A stretch of 64,000 nucleotides of DNA. Source: Paraglaciecola sp. Lineage in GTDB: Bacteria > Pseudomonadota > Gammaproteobacteria > Enterobacterales > Alteromonadaceae. This document shows positions 27,307-36,703 of the stretch, one piece after another (position 1 is the stretch's first letter; every line of letters begins with the position of its first letter). The stretch covers positions 1 to 64,000 of the forward strand of contig NZ_JANQVQ010000316.1 in the NCBI RefSeq assembly GCF_030730205.1, in the 5' to 3' direction. The translations under genes were made by a program, and so were the position numbers. The notes beneath the pieces are model-generated. The model saw only the letters and a list, made by a program, of their open reading frames with translations. It was not told where the DNA came from and made no database searches.

Positions 27307-27837
27307 TTATGCCTTGCGTCGACGCTTAGGTTTACTCGTTGGGGTTTGGCCAATACTCGCTGTCTCTGGCATTGCCGTTGGGGCAAACTCTTTCATCACA
27401 CGTCGATACACTTCCCGTTTAAACGACACCACGTTTCTGACGGGATACCAAAAACTCACCCAGCGCCAATTATCAAACTCAGGATGGCTTGAATGTAGTA
27501 GATCTACGTCTTCTTCTTTACAGGTCAATTGTAACAAAAACCACTTTTGTTTTTGCCCAATACAGACTGGATTACTCCCCTGTCTTACTAGTCGTTTCGG
27601 TAATTTGTATCGTAACCAATTCTTGGTTACCGCCAGGATTTTTACGTCTTCTGGTTTTAAGCCCACTTCTTCATGGAGTTCGCGATACATCGTTTGTTCG
27701 GCAGTTTCATTTTCATCGATTCCGCCTTGCGGAAACTGCCAAGAATGTTGTCCATAGCGCCTTGCCCAAAATACTTGTCCTAGTTCATTGCAAATTACTA
27801 TGCCAACATTGGCGCGGAATCCTTCGGCATCAATCAC
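27307..27837 (-). CDS. rppH: RNA pyrophosphohydrolase RppH
   Basis: 176 aa Nudix enzyme that removes pyrophosphate from mRNA 5' ends and so triggers RNase E decay. The start [17 protein letters not shown] is nearly that of E. coli RppH. The Nudix box runs [20 protein letters not shown] plus VGL (around residues 38-60). The C-terminal tail is basic (KPKRRRKA). It is the first gene of a packed minus-strand run. The start codon seems well placed, because upstream residues are not conserved. Confidence 0.97.
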   Translation of the reverse strand: MIDAEGFRANVGIVICNELGQVFWARRYGQHSWQFPQGGIDENETAEQTMYRELHEEVGLKPEDVKILAVTKNWLRYKLPKRLVRQGSNPVCIGQKQKWFLLQLTCKEEDVDLLHSSHPEFDNWRWVSFWYPVRNVVSFKREVYRRVMKEFAPTAMPETASIGQTPTSKPKRRRKA

Positions 27838-27969
27838 TTAGACTCCCAAGAACTCTATTCTTTTAATGTCTGGCATTCTTCCATAAACTACTTGGCTTTC
27901 AAAGGAATAAAACGCGTCAAACAGACACTAGATGATTATTTCTGCAAACTTGTTAGCTAAGAGATATAA

Positions 27970-28620
27970 ATGAATATCAGCCATATCCGTCTCATCCCGC
28001 TATTTTATTGGCTATTGGCCCTATGCTACATAATTGCAGCGTCGTTTTATCATTATCCTTTGCAAGCCATACACAAAGCAGCACCTATCCTGTTTTTAGC
28101 CATCATGACAATAAAAGGACCCAAAAGAAGAATACGTCTGTGGTTAACACTGGCACTTATTGCTAGTGCTACTGGGGATATATTATTAGCGAGTGCCCTG
28201 CATAACCGTTTTATTTTTGGCTTAATGGCGTTCGCTATCGCTCACCTGTGCTACGCCATTGGTTTTATTCCATGGGCCAAAATTACTCAACGAAACCTGC
28301 TAAGGACGCTTCCTTTGATAGGGATATTGGTTATTATTCTGTATGTTGTGTTGCCCCAAACCGCACAACTCAAACTACCTGTCATAGTGTATATGCTTAT
28401 TATTAGTGCAATGGCATTATTGGCCATTTTTGCCCAAACCCACGGTTTATATTTGCTAAGCGGTGCTTATTTGTTTGTTATTTCAGACAGTTTGATCGCT
28501 CTAAATAAGTTTGTCATCGCCCTGCCAGCAGAACACTTGCTAGTTATGTCAACCTACTATGTGGCGCAATACTGCTTATTTACTGGCTGCATGAAACAAG
28601 AGAAAACTCATGTTATTTAG
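27970..28620 (+). CDS. YhhN-family membrane protein (lysoplasmalogenase-like)
   Basis: 216 aa with about eight hydrophobic helices and few charged loops. The TMEM86/YhhN family is known for lysoplasmalogenase activity in some animals and bacteria. Recognisable are the segment SATGDILLASALHNRFIFGLMAFAI split over positions 60-85 and FVISDSLIALNKF near 175-187; conserved aspartates in these (GDIL, SDSL) are thought to be catalytic in the family. It overlaps mutH by 11 nt, so the two are translated together. Whether this organism makes plasmalogens is not known from the window. Confidence 0.82.
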   Translation: MNISHIRLIPLFYWLLALCYIIAASFYHYPLQAIHKAAPILFLAIMTIKGPKRRIRLWLTLALIASATGDILLASALHNRFIFGLMAFAIAHLCYAIGFIPWAKITQRNLLRTLPLIGILVIILYVVLPQTAQLKLPVIVYMLIISAMALLAIFAQTHGLYLLSGAYLFVISDSLIALNKFVIALPAEHLLVMSTYYVAQYCLFTGCMKQEKTHVI

Positions 28621-29284
28621 TAGTTCACCACCTCGAGACCGTGAGGAGTTATTAGAACGTGCCCAACAGATAGCGGGACTAACCTTAGGCGAGTTGGCAA
28701 GTATGGTGAATGTCAAAGTGCCAAGTAATTTTAAAAGGGAAAAGGGCTGGACAGGTCAATTACTTGAACTCTATTTAGGCGCCAACGCGGGCTCTAAAAG
28801 CCAACAAGATTTTGCCTCCCTTGGGATTGAACTTAAAACCATCCCCATCGATTTACAAGGCAAACCCTTAGAAACCACCTACGTTTGTTATGCCCATTTA
28901 ACCCAAATAGCCGGTATAGAATGGCACAATTGCAACGTTAAAAATAAGCTTAGCCAAGTGCTGTGGGTGCCGATTGATGGCCGACGAGATGTCGCCCCTA
29001 AAGATCGCATGATCGCCACGCCTTTTTTGTGGACGGCTAATGCGCAACAAGAGCAACAGTTACGCCAAGACTGGGAAGAATTAATGGAGTATATCGCCCT
29101 GGGTAAAATCGAAAAAATTACCGCACGTCATGGGCAATATCTGCAACTGAGACCCAAGGCTGCAGATGGCAAAGCCTTAACCGATGCCATTGGTCCACAT
29201 GGCTCGGTGATCCAAACGCGACCTCGCGGGTTTTATTTACGTAAAGAATTTACTCACGCTATTTTATCTGCGGTGTTTAACTAG
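28610..29284 (+). CDS. mutH: DNA mismatch repair endonuclease MutH
   Basis: 224 aa (E. coli 229 aa). MutH nicks the unmethylated strand at hemimethylated GATC sites after activation by MutS-MutL. The active-site pattern D-x(n)-E-x-K is seen in QQDFASLGIELKTIP. The late segment FYLRKEFTHAILS matches the MutH C-terminus. Presence of mutH implies Dam methylation in this organism. It overlaps the YhhN gene by 11 nt and lies near rppH, as in E. coli, though with the extra YhhN gene between. Confidence 0.96.
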   Translation: MLFSSSPPRDREELLERAQQIAGLTLGELASMVNVKVPSNFKREKGWTGQLLELYLGANAGSKSQQDFASLGIELKTIPIDLQGKPLETTYVCYAHLTQIAGIEWHNCNVKNKLSQVLWVPIDGRRDVAPKDRMIATPFLWTANAQQEQQLRQDWEELMEYIALGKIEKITARHGQYLQLRPKAADGKALTDAIGPHGSVIQTRPRGFYLRKEFTHAILSAVFN

Positions 29285-29407
29285 GCTTTTCGATAATCTA
29301 TCAGAGCCTGATGTACTAGGACCTTACACGACGCTAGGCAAATCAACGCCTCCGAATGAGCTGTTAGCCCTTATATAAGGTCATGATGATAGTGAATATA
29401 ACAATTA

Positions 29408-29509
29408 ATGCACACAGTTAGACAATACCTTGAATTACTATATGGTTATGTCAACCAACAAGCATTGTCGGCTAAAAACTGGCACACAGTAGCCACTGCC
29501 TTTGGTTAG
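29408..29509 (+). CDS. Possible 33-aa small ORF upstream of aceK
   Basis: An ATG at 29408 opens MHTVRQYLELLYGYVNQQAL and continues to a TAG at 29507-29509, 36 bp before the aceK start. No ribosome site is visible. The composition is plausible for a small helical peptide. It could be a leader peptide, a remnant or chance. The rest of 29285-29545 shows no strong hairpin or RNA gene. Confidence 0.25.
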   Translation: MHTVRQYLELLYGYVNQQALSAKNWHTVATAFG

Positions 29510-29545
29510 TCAAATCGCCAAGTGCACAATAATAAGGTTAACGAC

Positions 29546-31300
29546 ATGCTTGAAGTCACCAACAAAACCGATTTAAACACCCTAACCGCCACGGTGGCGT
29601 ATCAAATACTCACTGGTTTTGATAAAAGTTTTCGTTGGTATTGTCGAATCACCGGCGGTGCTCAGCAACGGTTCGAGCAAGGCGAATGGCAGGCCACTCA
29701 GCAAGCAGTAAAAGAACGTATCACTATCTACGAACAAAGTTTGTCAGCTGCAGTGAGTGATATCTACCACCATGTCTTCCCCTTGCAACAAAACCATGCG
29801 TTTTGGCAAGGGCTCAAAAGTGCTTATTTGAAGCTGCTCGATGAACATCCTCAATTTGAATTAGCGGAAACCTTTTATAACTCTGTAATTGGGCGGATTT
29901 TCAAACATCAAGTTATCGATAATTCTGTGATGTTTATCTTGCCTAGCCGCTGTTTTTTAGCCGGTCATTATCGTGCAAAAGTGGTTAACAGTTTTGATAC
30001 CACCGGCACGGTTAGAAACCTGTTAGACGATATTTTTAAGACGTATCGATTTAACCTTGATTTTGCTCACAAAGAACATGATCTTGCTTTAGTAGAGCAA
30101 GTGATTCGACAACATTTAAGCCGCCAACAACTTGCCAGCATTCATACTATTGAGATGTTAAAGCCGGTATTTTATCGCAGTAAATCTGCTTATTTGGTGG
30201 GCCGAATCTGCATGCCTGAGCAAACGATCCCTTTTGTTATTGCCTTAATGTTAGACCAACAAAAGCAACTGCAAATTGACGCTATTTTGTTAGAGCCTGC
30301 AGATCTCAGTGTTATTTTTGGTTTTGCCCGCGCGTATTTTATGGCCGATACTCAACATCCTGCAGAAGTTGTCGCATTTTTGCATGAGCTTCTTCCTAAC
30401 AAAAAACACTTCGAATTATATATATCCCTTGGATTATACAAACACGGCAAAACCGTTTTTTATCGTAACTTTTTACAACACATGGAACACAGCGACGATC
30501 AGTTTACTTTTGCACCTGGCATACGAGGATTAGTGATGTCAGTGTTTCATCTGCCATCTTACGGGGTGGTATTTAAAATTATTAAAGACCACTTTCCCGA
30601 AAGCAAAAAAGTCACTCGTGAGCGGGTTAAGGAATGCTATCGACTGGTCAAAATGACAGATCGGGTGGGCCGCATGGCCGACACACACGAATATATGAAT
30701 TTTCGTTTACCCTTAAATCGGATGGATCCTGCCTTATTGCAAGAACTCCAAGAAGAATGCGCGGGTAGCATCGAAGTCACCTCAGAGGCTGTGATCATCA
30801 AACATTTGTATATAGAACGTAAGATGACCCCGCTGAATCTGTACTTAGAGCAAGAGACCGACCCCGATAAAATACGCCACGCCATTGATGAACTGGGTTT
30901 GTGCATTAAACAAATCGCCGCAGCCAACATCTTTGCTGGTGACATGCTACACAAAAATTTTGGAATTACCCGCCATGGCCGAGTAATATTTTATGATTAC
31001 GATGAGATTTGTTACATGCACGAAAGAGAGTTTCGATTATTGCCCCGCTCTGACGACCCATATGCACTCGACACCTTATCTGTAGGACCAACAGACGTCT
31101 TCCCCGAACAATTTGAACATTTTATTGTGGGTAAAAAACACCTTAAACTATTACTCAAAGAGTTACACGGGGATTTGATGACACAAGCGTTTTGGTTAGG
31201 CGCCCAAGAAAAGGCCAAAACCAGAGAAGTACAATATTTTTGGCCCTACTCAGAAGCAAAACGACTGATCAATCAAACCCTAACGCATTCAACTTTGTAG
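29546..31300 (+). CDS. aceK: Isocitrate dehydrogenase kinase/phosphatase AceK
   Basis: About 584 aa (E. coli 578 aa). It switches isocitrate dehydrogenase off and on by phosphorylation, sending carbon to the glyoxylate shunt. The ATG at 29546 has AAGG 8 nt upstream and is preferred over the GTG at 29522. AceK features seen: ILTGFDKSFRWYCRITGGAQ at the start, the ATP-binding region HLPSYGVVFKIIKDHFPESK, and FGITRHGRVIFYDYDEICYM with the DYDE metal site. It stands apart from aceBA, which are not in the window, so it has its own regulation. Confidence 0.97.
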   Translation: MLEVTNKTDLNTLTATVAYQILTGFDKSFRWYCRITGGAQQRFEQGEWQATQQAVKERITIYEQSLSAAVSDIYHHVFPLQQNHAFWQGLKSAYLKLLDEHPQFELAETFYNSVIGRIFKHQVIDNSVMFILPSRCFLAGHYRAKVVNSFDTTGTVRNLLDDIFKTYRFNLDFAHKEHDLALVEQVIRQHLSRQQLASIHTIEMLKPVFYRSKSAYLVGRICMPEQTIPFVIALMLDQQKQLQIDAILLEPADLSVIFGFARAYFMADTQHPAEVVAFLHELLPNKKHFELYISLGLYKHGKTVFYRNFLQHMEHSDDQFTFAPGIRGLVMSVFHLPSYGVVFKIIKDHFPESKKVTRERVKECYRLVKMTDRVGRMADTHEYMNFRLPLNRMDPALLQELQEECAGSIEVTSEAVIIKHLYIERKMTPLNLYLEQETDPDKIRHAIDELGLCIKQIAAANIFAGDMLHKNFGITRHGRVIFYDYDEICYMHEREFRLLPRSDDPYALDTLSVGPTDVFPEQFEHFIVGKKHLKLLLKELHGDLMTQAFWLGAQEKAKTREVQYFWPYSEAKRLINQTLTHSTL

Positions 31301-31309
31301 GAGCGGGAA

Positions 31310-31699
31310 TCAAATTAAAGCCAGTATCAACAGCCCTACAGAGCAGAAAAAACCGACGCTCCAACAGATGCTGCGAACAAGGTGATAGTTAAACCAGTAG
31401 CATAATAAATAGGCGATGCGCGCCACGACAAAGGCTACACACAAATATTGTGCGATGGGCCCAACTTGATTGAGTGCGATTAATGCCAACGCACCAGGCA
31501 TAAACATGATCAAGGCTTCAAAACAATTTTCATGGGCGGCTTTAGCCCGAGCACCAAAACCAAGCAAAGCATTTTGTTGACTACGAGGATGGCGGTTATC
31601 ATAGCCGCCTTGTTGCTTATTTTGCGCCAACGCTAAAGGGGCTTTAGCTAAAATAGGCATGATGGTCGCAATGAGCAAGCAAGTTAAGATGAGGGTCAT
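31310..31699 (-). CDS. MAPEG-family membrane protein
   Basis: 129 aa from the ATG at 31699, which has GGAGG 6 nt upstream; a longer frame to 31849 is not supported. Four hydrophobic helices and the segment NPRSQQ-type RHPRSQQNALLGFGARAKAAHENCFEA fit the MAPEG family of small membrane proteins related to glutathione and eicosanoid metabolism. The residues ARAKAAHENCFE are its bacterial hallmark. It is convergent with aceK, with only 9 bp between stops. Bacterial roles are poorly known. Confidence 0.85.
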   Translation of the reverse strand: MTLILTCLLIATIMPILAKAPLALAQNKQQGGYDNRHPRSQQNALLGFGARAKAAHENCFEALIMFMPGALALIALNQVGPIAQYLCVAFVVARIAYLLCYWFNYHLVRSICWSVGFFCSVGLLILALI

Positions 31700-31909
31700 A
31701 ATGGTCCTCCAGCATTCCGAAAATGGTAAAAACCCATGATGAATTAGCCCAAGCAGAATTGAAAGCAAATTTGTATTCACGCCATTTACCCAAGACCGTC
31801 GCTTTCCTGCATATTGATAAAACGTTATAGTCCCAAGTCTTTGAAACAAGCGCTATTATTCGTCGCAAACAGCGAGACTTAAGGTAAGAATGAAAGGAAT
31901 GAAAGTAAC

Positions 31910-33961
31910 ATGCTGAATTTGAAACGTTTGTATCAAATCACCTCAGACAATAGCTTATCTTTCTCGCAAAAAATGCAATCTTTACTGCAACTAGGCAGTA
32001 GCTATTATAAATTAGAGCTCGGTATCATTAGTGAAATAAGCGGTGAGCTCTACACTGTGTGTCATGCTGTTTCACCGGACAATGCCCTGCTTCTAGGTAC
32101 GACGTTTCCAGTATGCGATACCTATTGTATTCATACCCTTGCAACTAATGAGGCCCTGTCGTTTCATCACGCTGGCAAAAGTCGCATTGCCCAACATCCT
32201 TGCTATCAAAATTTTGGCTTAGAGAGTTATATAGGCGTCCCACTGCTAGTTGAAGGAGAACGTTTTGGCACCATTAATTTTTCTTCAAGCACCCCTCGCA
32301 CCTCCCCTTTTAGTGAAGAAGAGCATGATTTTATCGAACTATTAGCTCATTGGGCTGGTAATGAAATAGCCCGCCATGAAAAAATCACCCTATTGCAGGC
32401 TCAGCAGAAAAAGATGGCCCGTCAGCAACATATACTCGAACAAATGGGCCAACTGGCTGGCGTTGGCGCATGGGAAGTGGATTTAATTACTAACAAAGCG
32501 TATTGGTCACAAGTGACCAAACAAATTCATGAAGTACCCTCAGATTATGAACCGCAATTAAGCTCGGCAATCAATTTCTACAAAGAAGGAGAGAATCGTC
32601 AACGCCTCAGTAATTTAGTCAATAGGGCGATTGAAAAAGGCGGGCACTTTTCTGGCGAATTTGAAATTATCACACACAAGGGCAATACAAAATGGGTAGC
32701 GAGCAAAGGTAGGGCTGAATTAGAAAATGGCCAATGTGTGAGGCTTATTGGCGCATTTCAAGATATTACCGAGCAGGTTTATTATCGTGAACAACTCGAA
32801 AATCGGCATAAAGAATTAAGCTTAGCACTAGAAGCACGAGGCTTGTTTTTAGCCAATATGAGTCACGAAATTCGCACGCCTATCAATGGGGTGCTAGGCA
32901 TGTTACAGATATTACAAGACTCACCACTGACCGAAAAACAACAACATTTTTTGAATTTGGCCAAAGACAGCGGCTTGTCTTTACTTGGCATCGTTAACGA
33001 CATATTAGATTTTACAAAGGTCGACTCAGGTAAGCTAAATTTAGAAATTATTCCAATTAAGCTACATTCCTTACTCAATAGCTGCATTGATGTTTTTATG
33101 CCAAGAGCAGGGGATAAATCTATCAAGGTGAGCAAAGACTTTAACATTAGCGATGATATGATCATCCTCAGCGATCCAACTCGTTTGAGGCAGATATGTT
33201 CTAATTTAGTCTCTAATGCCATCAAGTTTACGCATCAAGGTGGTATTGATATCCATGTTCAACTAACGCCATTAAATACTGAAAAGGCCCGTTTAACGCT
33301 TACCGTTAAAGACAGCGGCATTGGCATAAGCGAAGCGCAACTCGCCACCTTATTTCAACCTTTTAATCAGGCAGATGTGTCAACGACTCGAAAATTTGGT
33401 GGCACTGGTCTGGGTTTGTCTATCACCAAAAACTTATGCCAATTAATGAATGGCGATGTGACCGTGCAAAGCGCTGTTGATGGTGGCAGTGTGTTTCAAG
33501 CATCGATTGAAGTCACCTTGCCACAAACAAATCAGATCAATAAGACTAAAGCTAGCCTTATCCACCAAACAAAAACGCTAAGCCAATTGAAAGTATTAGT
33601 GGTTGAAGATAACGAAATTAACCAAGTTGTGGTGGGTGAGATGTTGAAGCAACATAAAATCGAATTTGACATTGCTGCTGATGGCCTTGAAGCCTTAGCC
33701 ATTTTGCAGCATGAAGCAAAACAAAGCCGGTTTTATTCCTTAGTGTTGATGGATTGTCAAATGCCCAACATGGATGGCTATGAAGCCACAAAGCAAATTC
33801 GACAATTACCCGAACCTCTTGCCAGCTTGCCTATTGTAGCGCTTACCGCAAATGCCCTTACTGGTGAAAAAGAAAAATGCCTCGCCTGTGGAATGAGTGA
33901 TTATTTGAGCAAACCCATTGAGCAAGACATGCTCCATGCCCTGCTGCAAAAATTTGCGTAA
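31910..33961 (+). CDS. Soluble hybrid histidine kinase (GAF-PAS-HisKA-HATPase-REC)
   Basis: 683 aa with no clear membrane segment, so it senses inside the cell. Residues about 20-160 form a GAF domain, about 175-295 a PAS domain ending in GAFQDITEQV, then the HisKA domain with His319 in FLANMSHEIRTPING. The ATPase domain shows NLVSNAIKFT, DSGIGI and KFGGTGLGLSI. The C-terminal receiver has phospho-Asp615 in VLMDCQMPNMDGYE. No HPt domain or partner response regulator is adjacent, so the relay must go through a phosphotransfer protein elsewhere. The signal is unknown. Confidence 0.93.
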   Translation: MLNLKRLYQITSDNSLSFSQKMQSLLQLGSSYYKLELGIISEISGELYTVCHAVSPDNALLLGTTFPVCDTYCIHTLATNEALSFHHAGKSRIAQHPCYQNFGLESYIGVPLLVEGERFGTINFSSSTPRTSPFSEEEHDFIELLAHWAGNEIARHEKITLLQAQQKKMARQQHILEQMGQLAGVGAWEVDLITNKAYWSQVTKQIHEVPSDYEPQLSSAINFYKEGENRQRLSNLVNRAIEKGGHFSGEFEIITHKGNTKWVASKGRAELENGQCVRLIGAFQDITEQVYYREQLENRHKELSLALEARGLFLANMSHEIRTPINGVLGMLQILQDSPLTEKQQHFLNLAKDSGLSLLGIVNDILDFTKVDSGKLNLEIIPIKLHSLLNSCIDVFMPRAGDKSIKVSKDFNISDDMIILSDPTRLRQICSNLVSNAIKFTHQGGIDIHVQLTPLNTEKARLTLTVKDSGIGISEAQLATLFQPFNQADVSTTRKFGGTGLGLSITKNLCQLMNGDVTVQSAVDGGSVFQASIEVTLPQTNQINKTKASLIHQTKTLSQLKVLVVEDNEINQVVVGEMLKQHKIEFDIAADGLEALAILQHEAKQSRFYSLVLMDCQMPNMDGYEATKQIRQLPEPLASLPIVALTANALTGEKEKCLACGMSDYLSKPIEQDMLHALLQKFA

Positions 33962-34002
33962 CCTAAGAGCAAAAACACTGACTTGTTAAAGGTAGTCAAA
34001 CA

Positions 34003-34716
34003 ATGTCTTCATTATTAATGGTTATTTTAGTCACATCGTTGGCCGGCTTAGGCATGCCCTTGGGCGGACTGTTGGCCAAACTTGAACATTTTCAATCTGA
34101 TTGGCTAGCGCAAGAGTTTCGCCACGGTGTCATGGCATTTGGTGGCGGCGCTTTGCTATCAGCGGTTGGCTTAGTGTTAGTGCCTGAAAGCATCGAATAC
34201 GTATCTATGACACAGGCAACACTCTATTTTTTAGGGGGGAGCTTCGCTTTTATGGGCTTAGATATTTGGTTAAGAAAAACCAATACGCCTGCCAGCCAAT
34301 TGGCCGCGATGTTAGCTGACTTTATTCCAGAATCTATTGCGCTTGGTGCTGCCATCGCACTTGATAGCCCTAGCAGTTATCTGCTGGCAGGTTTAATCAC
34401 CCTACAAAACATTCCTGAAGGATTTAATGCCTACCGCGAGTTGCGCTCCTCACCTCAGTTTAGTCCAGCAAAGATTTTAATTGTGTTTACCTTACTCGCC
34501 TTATTAGGGCCTATTGCAGGCGTAAGTGGTTATGTGTGGTTAACCGATTACCACCATATTGTCTCAGCCATCATGTTATTTGCCTCTGGCGGCATTTTGT
34601 ATTCCATATTTCAAGACATTGCTCCCCAAGTAAAACTGGAAAAACATTGGTTTCCTCCCATGGGAGCGGTGTTTGGCTTTTTACTAGGCATGTTAGGGTA
34701 TATGTTGGTGCATTAG
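34003..34716 (+). CDS. ZIP-family metal transporter
   Basis: 237 aa, about eight hydrophobic helices. The core metal-binding helices 4 and 5 show DFIPESIALGAA (about residues 105-118) and LITLQNIPEGFNAYRE (about 130-145), close to the ZIP patterns HN-x-PEG / E-x-x-H but with some histidines replaced (DFIPES in place of H-x-x-PE). That may change metal preference. An unusual lack of a histidine-rich loop is also seen. It probably moves zinc, manganese or iron across the inner membrane. The stop overlaps the next gene by one base. Confidence 0.82.
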   Translation: MSSLLMVILVTSLAGLGMPLGGLLAKLEHFQSDWLAQEFRHGVMAFGGGALLSAVGLVLVPESIEYVSMTQATLYFLGGSFAFMGLDIWLRKTNTPASQLAAMLADFIPESIALGAAIALDSPSSYLLAGLITLQNIPEGFNAYRELRSSPQFSPAKILIVFTLLALLGPIAGVSGYVWLTDYHHIVSAIMLFASGGILYSIFQDIAPQVKLEKHWFPPMGAVFGFLLGMLGYMLVH

Positions 34717-35672
34717 TGGAAAGAAAAACATTGATCACATCCACCAGAAACTTAGCCCAGCTTTTCGCCACGTTAGAGGTCAAAGAGGCATCACCTCAAT
34801 ACAGTCTAGATTTAGCTTGGCCAAACTCACATAACATTAGCGTTTCTATCAAGCGAGATGACTTGCTACACCCTATTATTTCAGGCAATAAATGGCGAAA
34901 ACTGAAATATTCGCTAGCGCAAATATTGGGTAGCAAAACACTCCACATCGTCAGTTTTGGTGGTGGCTTTTCTAATCATCTGCATGCATTAGGCTTTTGT
35001 TGTCACCGGCTCAACATACGTTTTACTGCGATTGTGCGAGGCGACTACTCGGCTAATCCCAGCCCTATGTTGCACGATCTACAAATGTGGCAAACTGATA
35101 TTCAATATGTCAATAAAATTACCTATCAACAGCGCGAGTCCCCTGCCTATTTGACTCTGTTGCAGCAACAGTACCCAAATGCTTTGATCATTCCAGAGGG
35201 CGGTTCAAATAAATTGGCTTTGCAAGGTGTGGCTGAGATTATCAGCGAATTAGACCAACATTATGATTATATTATCGCGCCAGTTGCCAGTGGCGGTACA
35301 TTGGCAGGGCTAATCAAAGCCACCGCACACAGCGCAACTCATATTCTGGGTATTGCCGCGTTAAAAGGTCAAGGTTATTTGGAAGAACATGTGCAGGCTT
35401 TGTTACCACAAACCTATCAACATTGGGCCATATGCCATGACTATCATTTTGGTGGCTATGCTAAACGTTCTAACGAACTCGTGGATTTTTGCAACGATTT
35501 TTATCGCCAAACACGCATTGAAATTGAACCTATCTATAGTGGTAAGCTGATGTATGCGGTGAAAGACTTAATCAACAGAAATTATTTCAACAAAGGCAGT
35601 CGCTTGTTAATTTTGCATACTGGCGGATTGCAAGGTAGCCGCGCAATTGGGCAGCGTGCATCAATTTTGTGA
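34716..35672 (+). CDS. PLP-dependent enzyme, D-cysteine desulfhydrase/ACC deaminase family
   Basis: About 318 aa from the GTG at 34716, which overlaps the ZIP stop (TAGTG). A longer frame beginning at 34536 inside the ZIP gene is not credible. The PLP lysine is K59 in SGNKWRKLKYS, followed by FGGGFSNHLHALGF (phosphate/substrate loop) and later PEGGSNKLALQG and APVASGGTLAGLI. The family includes D-cysteine desulfhydrase and ACC deaminase, which release ammonia and a keto acid. The real substrate is unknown. A second member is at 47291-48265. Coupling with a metal transporter is odd. Confidence 0.85.
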   Translation: MERKTLITSTRNLAQLFATLEVKEASPQYSLDLAWPNSHNISVSIKRDDLLHPIISGNKWRKLKYSLAQILGSKTLHIVSFGGGFSNHLHALGFCCHRLNIRFTAIVRGDYSANPSPMLHDLQMWQTDIQYVNKITYQQRESPAYLTLLQQQYPNALIIPEGGSNKLALQGVAEIISELDQHYDYIIAPVASGGTLAGLIKATAHSATHILGIAALKGQGYLEEHVQALLPQTYQHWAICHDYHFGGYAKRSNELVDFCNDFYRQTRIEIEPIYSGKLMYAVKDLINRNYFNKGSRLLILHTGGLQGSRAIGQRASIL

Positions 35673-35740
35673 CTTGCTAAATTTGCCTTTGTCCTTGTAA
35701 GCTAACCACCTACTTCTTAAAACCGTTCAGGGAAGACATC

Positions 35741-36703
35741 ATGCTCAAACGTCAGCGATTTCACGCCATTATATTATTCGTCTTAACCTTAGTAATAACA
35801 GCCTGCGCGTCTCAAGCCCCATCACCAACAAACACTACATTGCGTTTACCTACGCCACTTTACGGCCATGCTGTTGCCAACAATGGTAAACATATATTTG
35901 TCCTTGGTGGGGCAAATAAAGAGGGGTTTTCAAGAGATATCGTGATTATTGAACCTGCTACACAAATTGTTACGCAATTAAAAGATAAACTGTTACCTAG
36001 GCGTTATCATTCAGCGGTGTGGGATGGTGCTGACTTAATTTATGTGCTTGGCGGCGTCTCTAATTGGAAAAATCGTAGCAGACTCCAACCTCTAGTCGAG
36101 GTGTATAACATTCGCACTCAAGAAGTGAAGATAATTGGTGAGATGCCCGTTCCACGGCGCTTTGGCAGTGCGGTTCTTCTTGATGGAAAAATAATAGTCA
36201 GCGGTGGCGGGGTCTGGTCTCGTCAAACGCGCAACAAACTTGTCCCTACCAATACGGTAGCCATTTACGATATTAACAATGATAGTTGGAAAAAAGGCGC
36301 AGACCTACCTGACAAAGAAAGTACTAGAGCTGTTGTACTAGGTGAACATATTTATACCGTTGGCGGTTTTAACGGTAAAACGCCCTCTAGTCATTTTTAC
36401 CGTTATGATTTAGCACTCGATAGTTGGACTGAACTTGCTGAGCTTCCTCAGCCTTTGAGCGCCCATTCAGCCGTCGCCAGCAAAAGTAAAATCTACACCT
36501 TTGGCGATTACACAAACTTAAATAGTGCTTACGTTTTTGATGCGACGTCCAGCACTTGGCAACTCGCTCCTTTTACCTTGGAGGCGAGTCGTCACAATGC
36601 AGCCACCATTTTGAATGGAAACATCTATGTGCTAGGGGGAACAATAGGTTCTAATGGACCTTTTTTAGATACAATCCAAATATTTCCTGTGAATGAAAAC
36701 TGA
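35741..36703 (+). CDS. Kelch-repeat lipoprotein
   Basis: 320 aa. The signal ends in a lipobox, VITAC with Cys22, so the protein should be lipidated by Lgt. The mature part is a beta-propeller of about six kelch repeats, seen as repeated RYHSAVW, RRFGSAVLLDGKIIVSGGG, GEHIYTVGGFNG, SAHSAVASKSKIYTFG and NGNIYVLGGTIG motifs. Kelch propellers bind proteins or sugars; some bacterial ones are mutarotases such as NanM. Its last base overlaps the pnuC start, so it is co-translated with nicotinamide riboside uptake genes. A periplasmic role in NAD precursor capture is only a guess. Confidence 0.88.
   Translation: MLKRQRFHAIILFVLTLVITACASQAPSPTNTTLRLPTPLYGHAVANNGKHIFVLGGANKEGFSRDIVIIEPATQIVTQLKDKLLPRRYHSAVWDGADLIYVLGGVSNWKNRSRLQPLVEVYNIRTQEVKIIGEMPVPRRFGSAVLLDGKIIVSGGGVWSRQTRNKLVPTNTVAIYDINNDSWKKGADLPDKESTRAVVLGEHIYTVGGFNGKTPSSHFYRYDLALDSWTELAELPQPLSAHSAVASKSKIYTFGDYTNLNSAYVFDATSSTWQLAPFTLEASRHNAATILNGNIYVLGGTIGSNGPFLDTIQIFPVNEN

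Noticed and set aside
27314-27866. Long plus-strand frames across rppH
   Set aside because: They mirror the Nudix gene, with odd composition rich in Ser, Thr and Cys.
34536-34715. Upstream extension of the PLP enzyme into the ZIP gene
   Set aside because: The added 60 residues come from the ZIP reading region in another frame and do not match the enzyme family.
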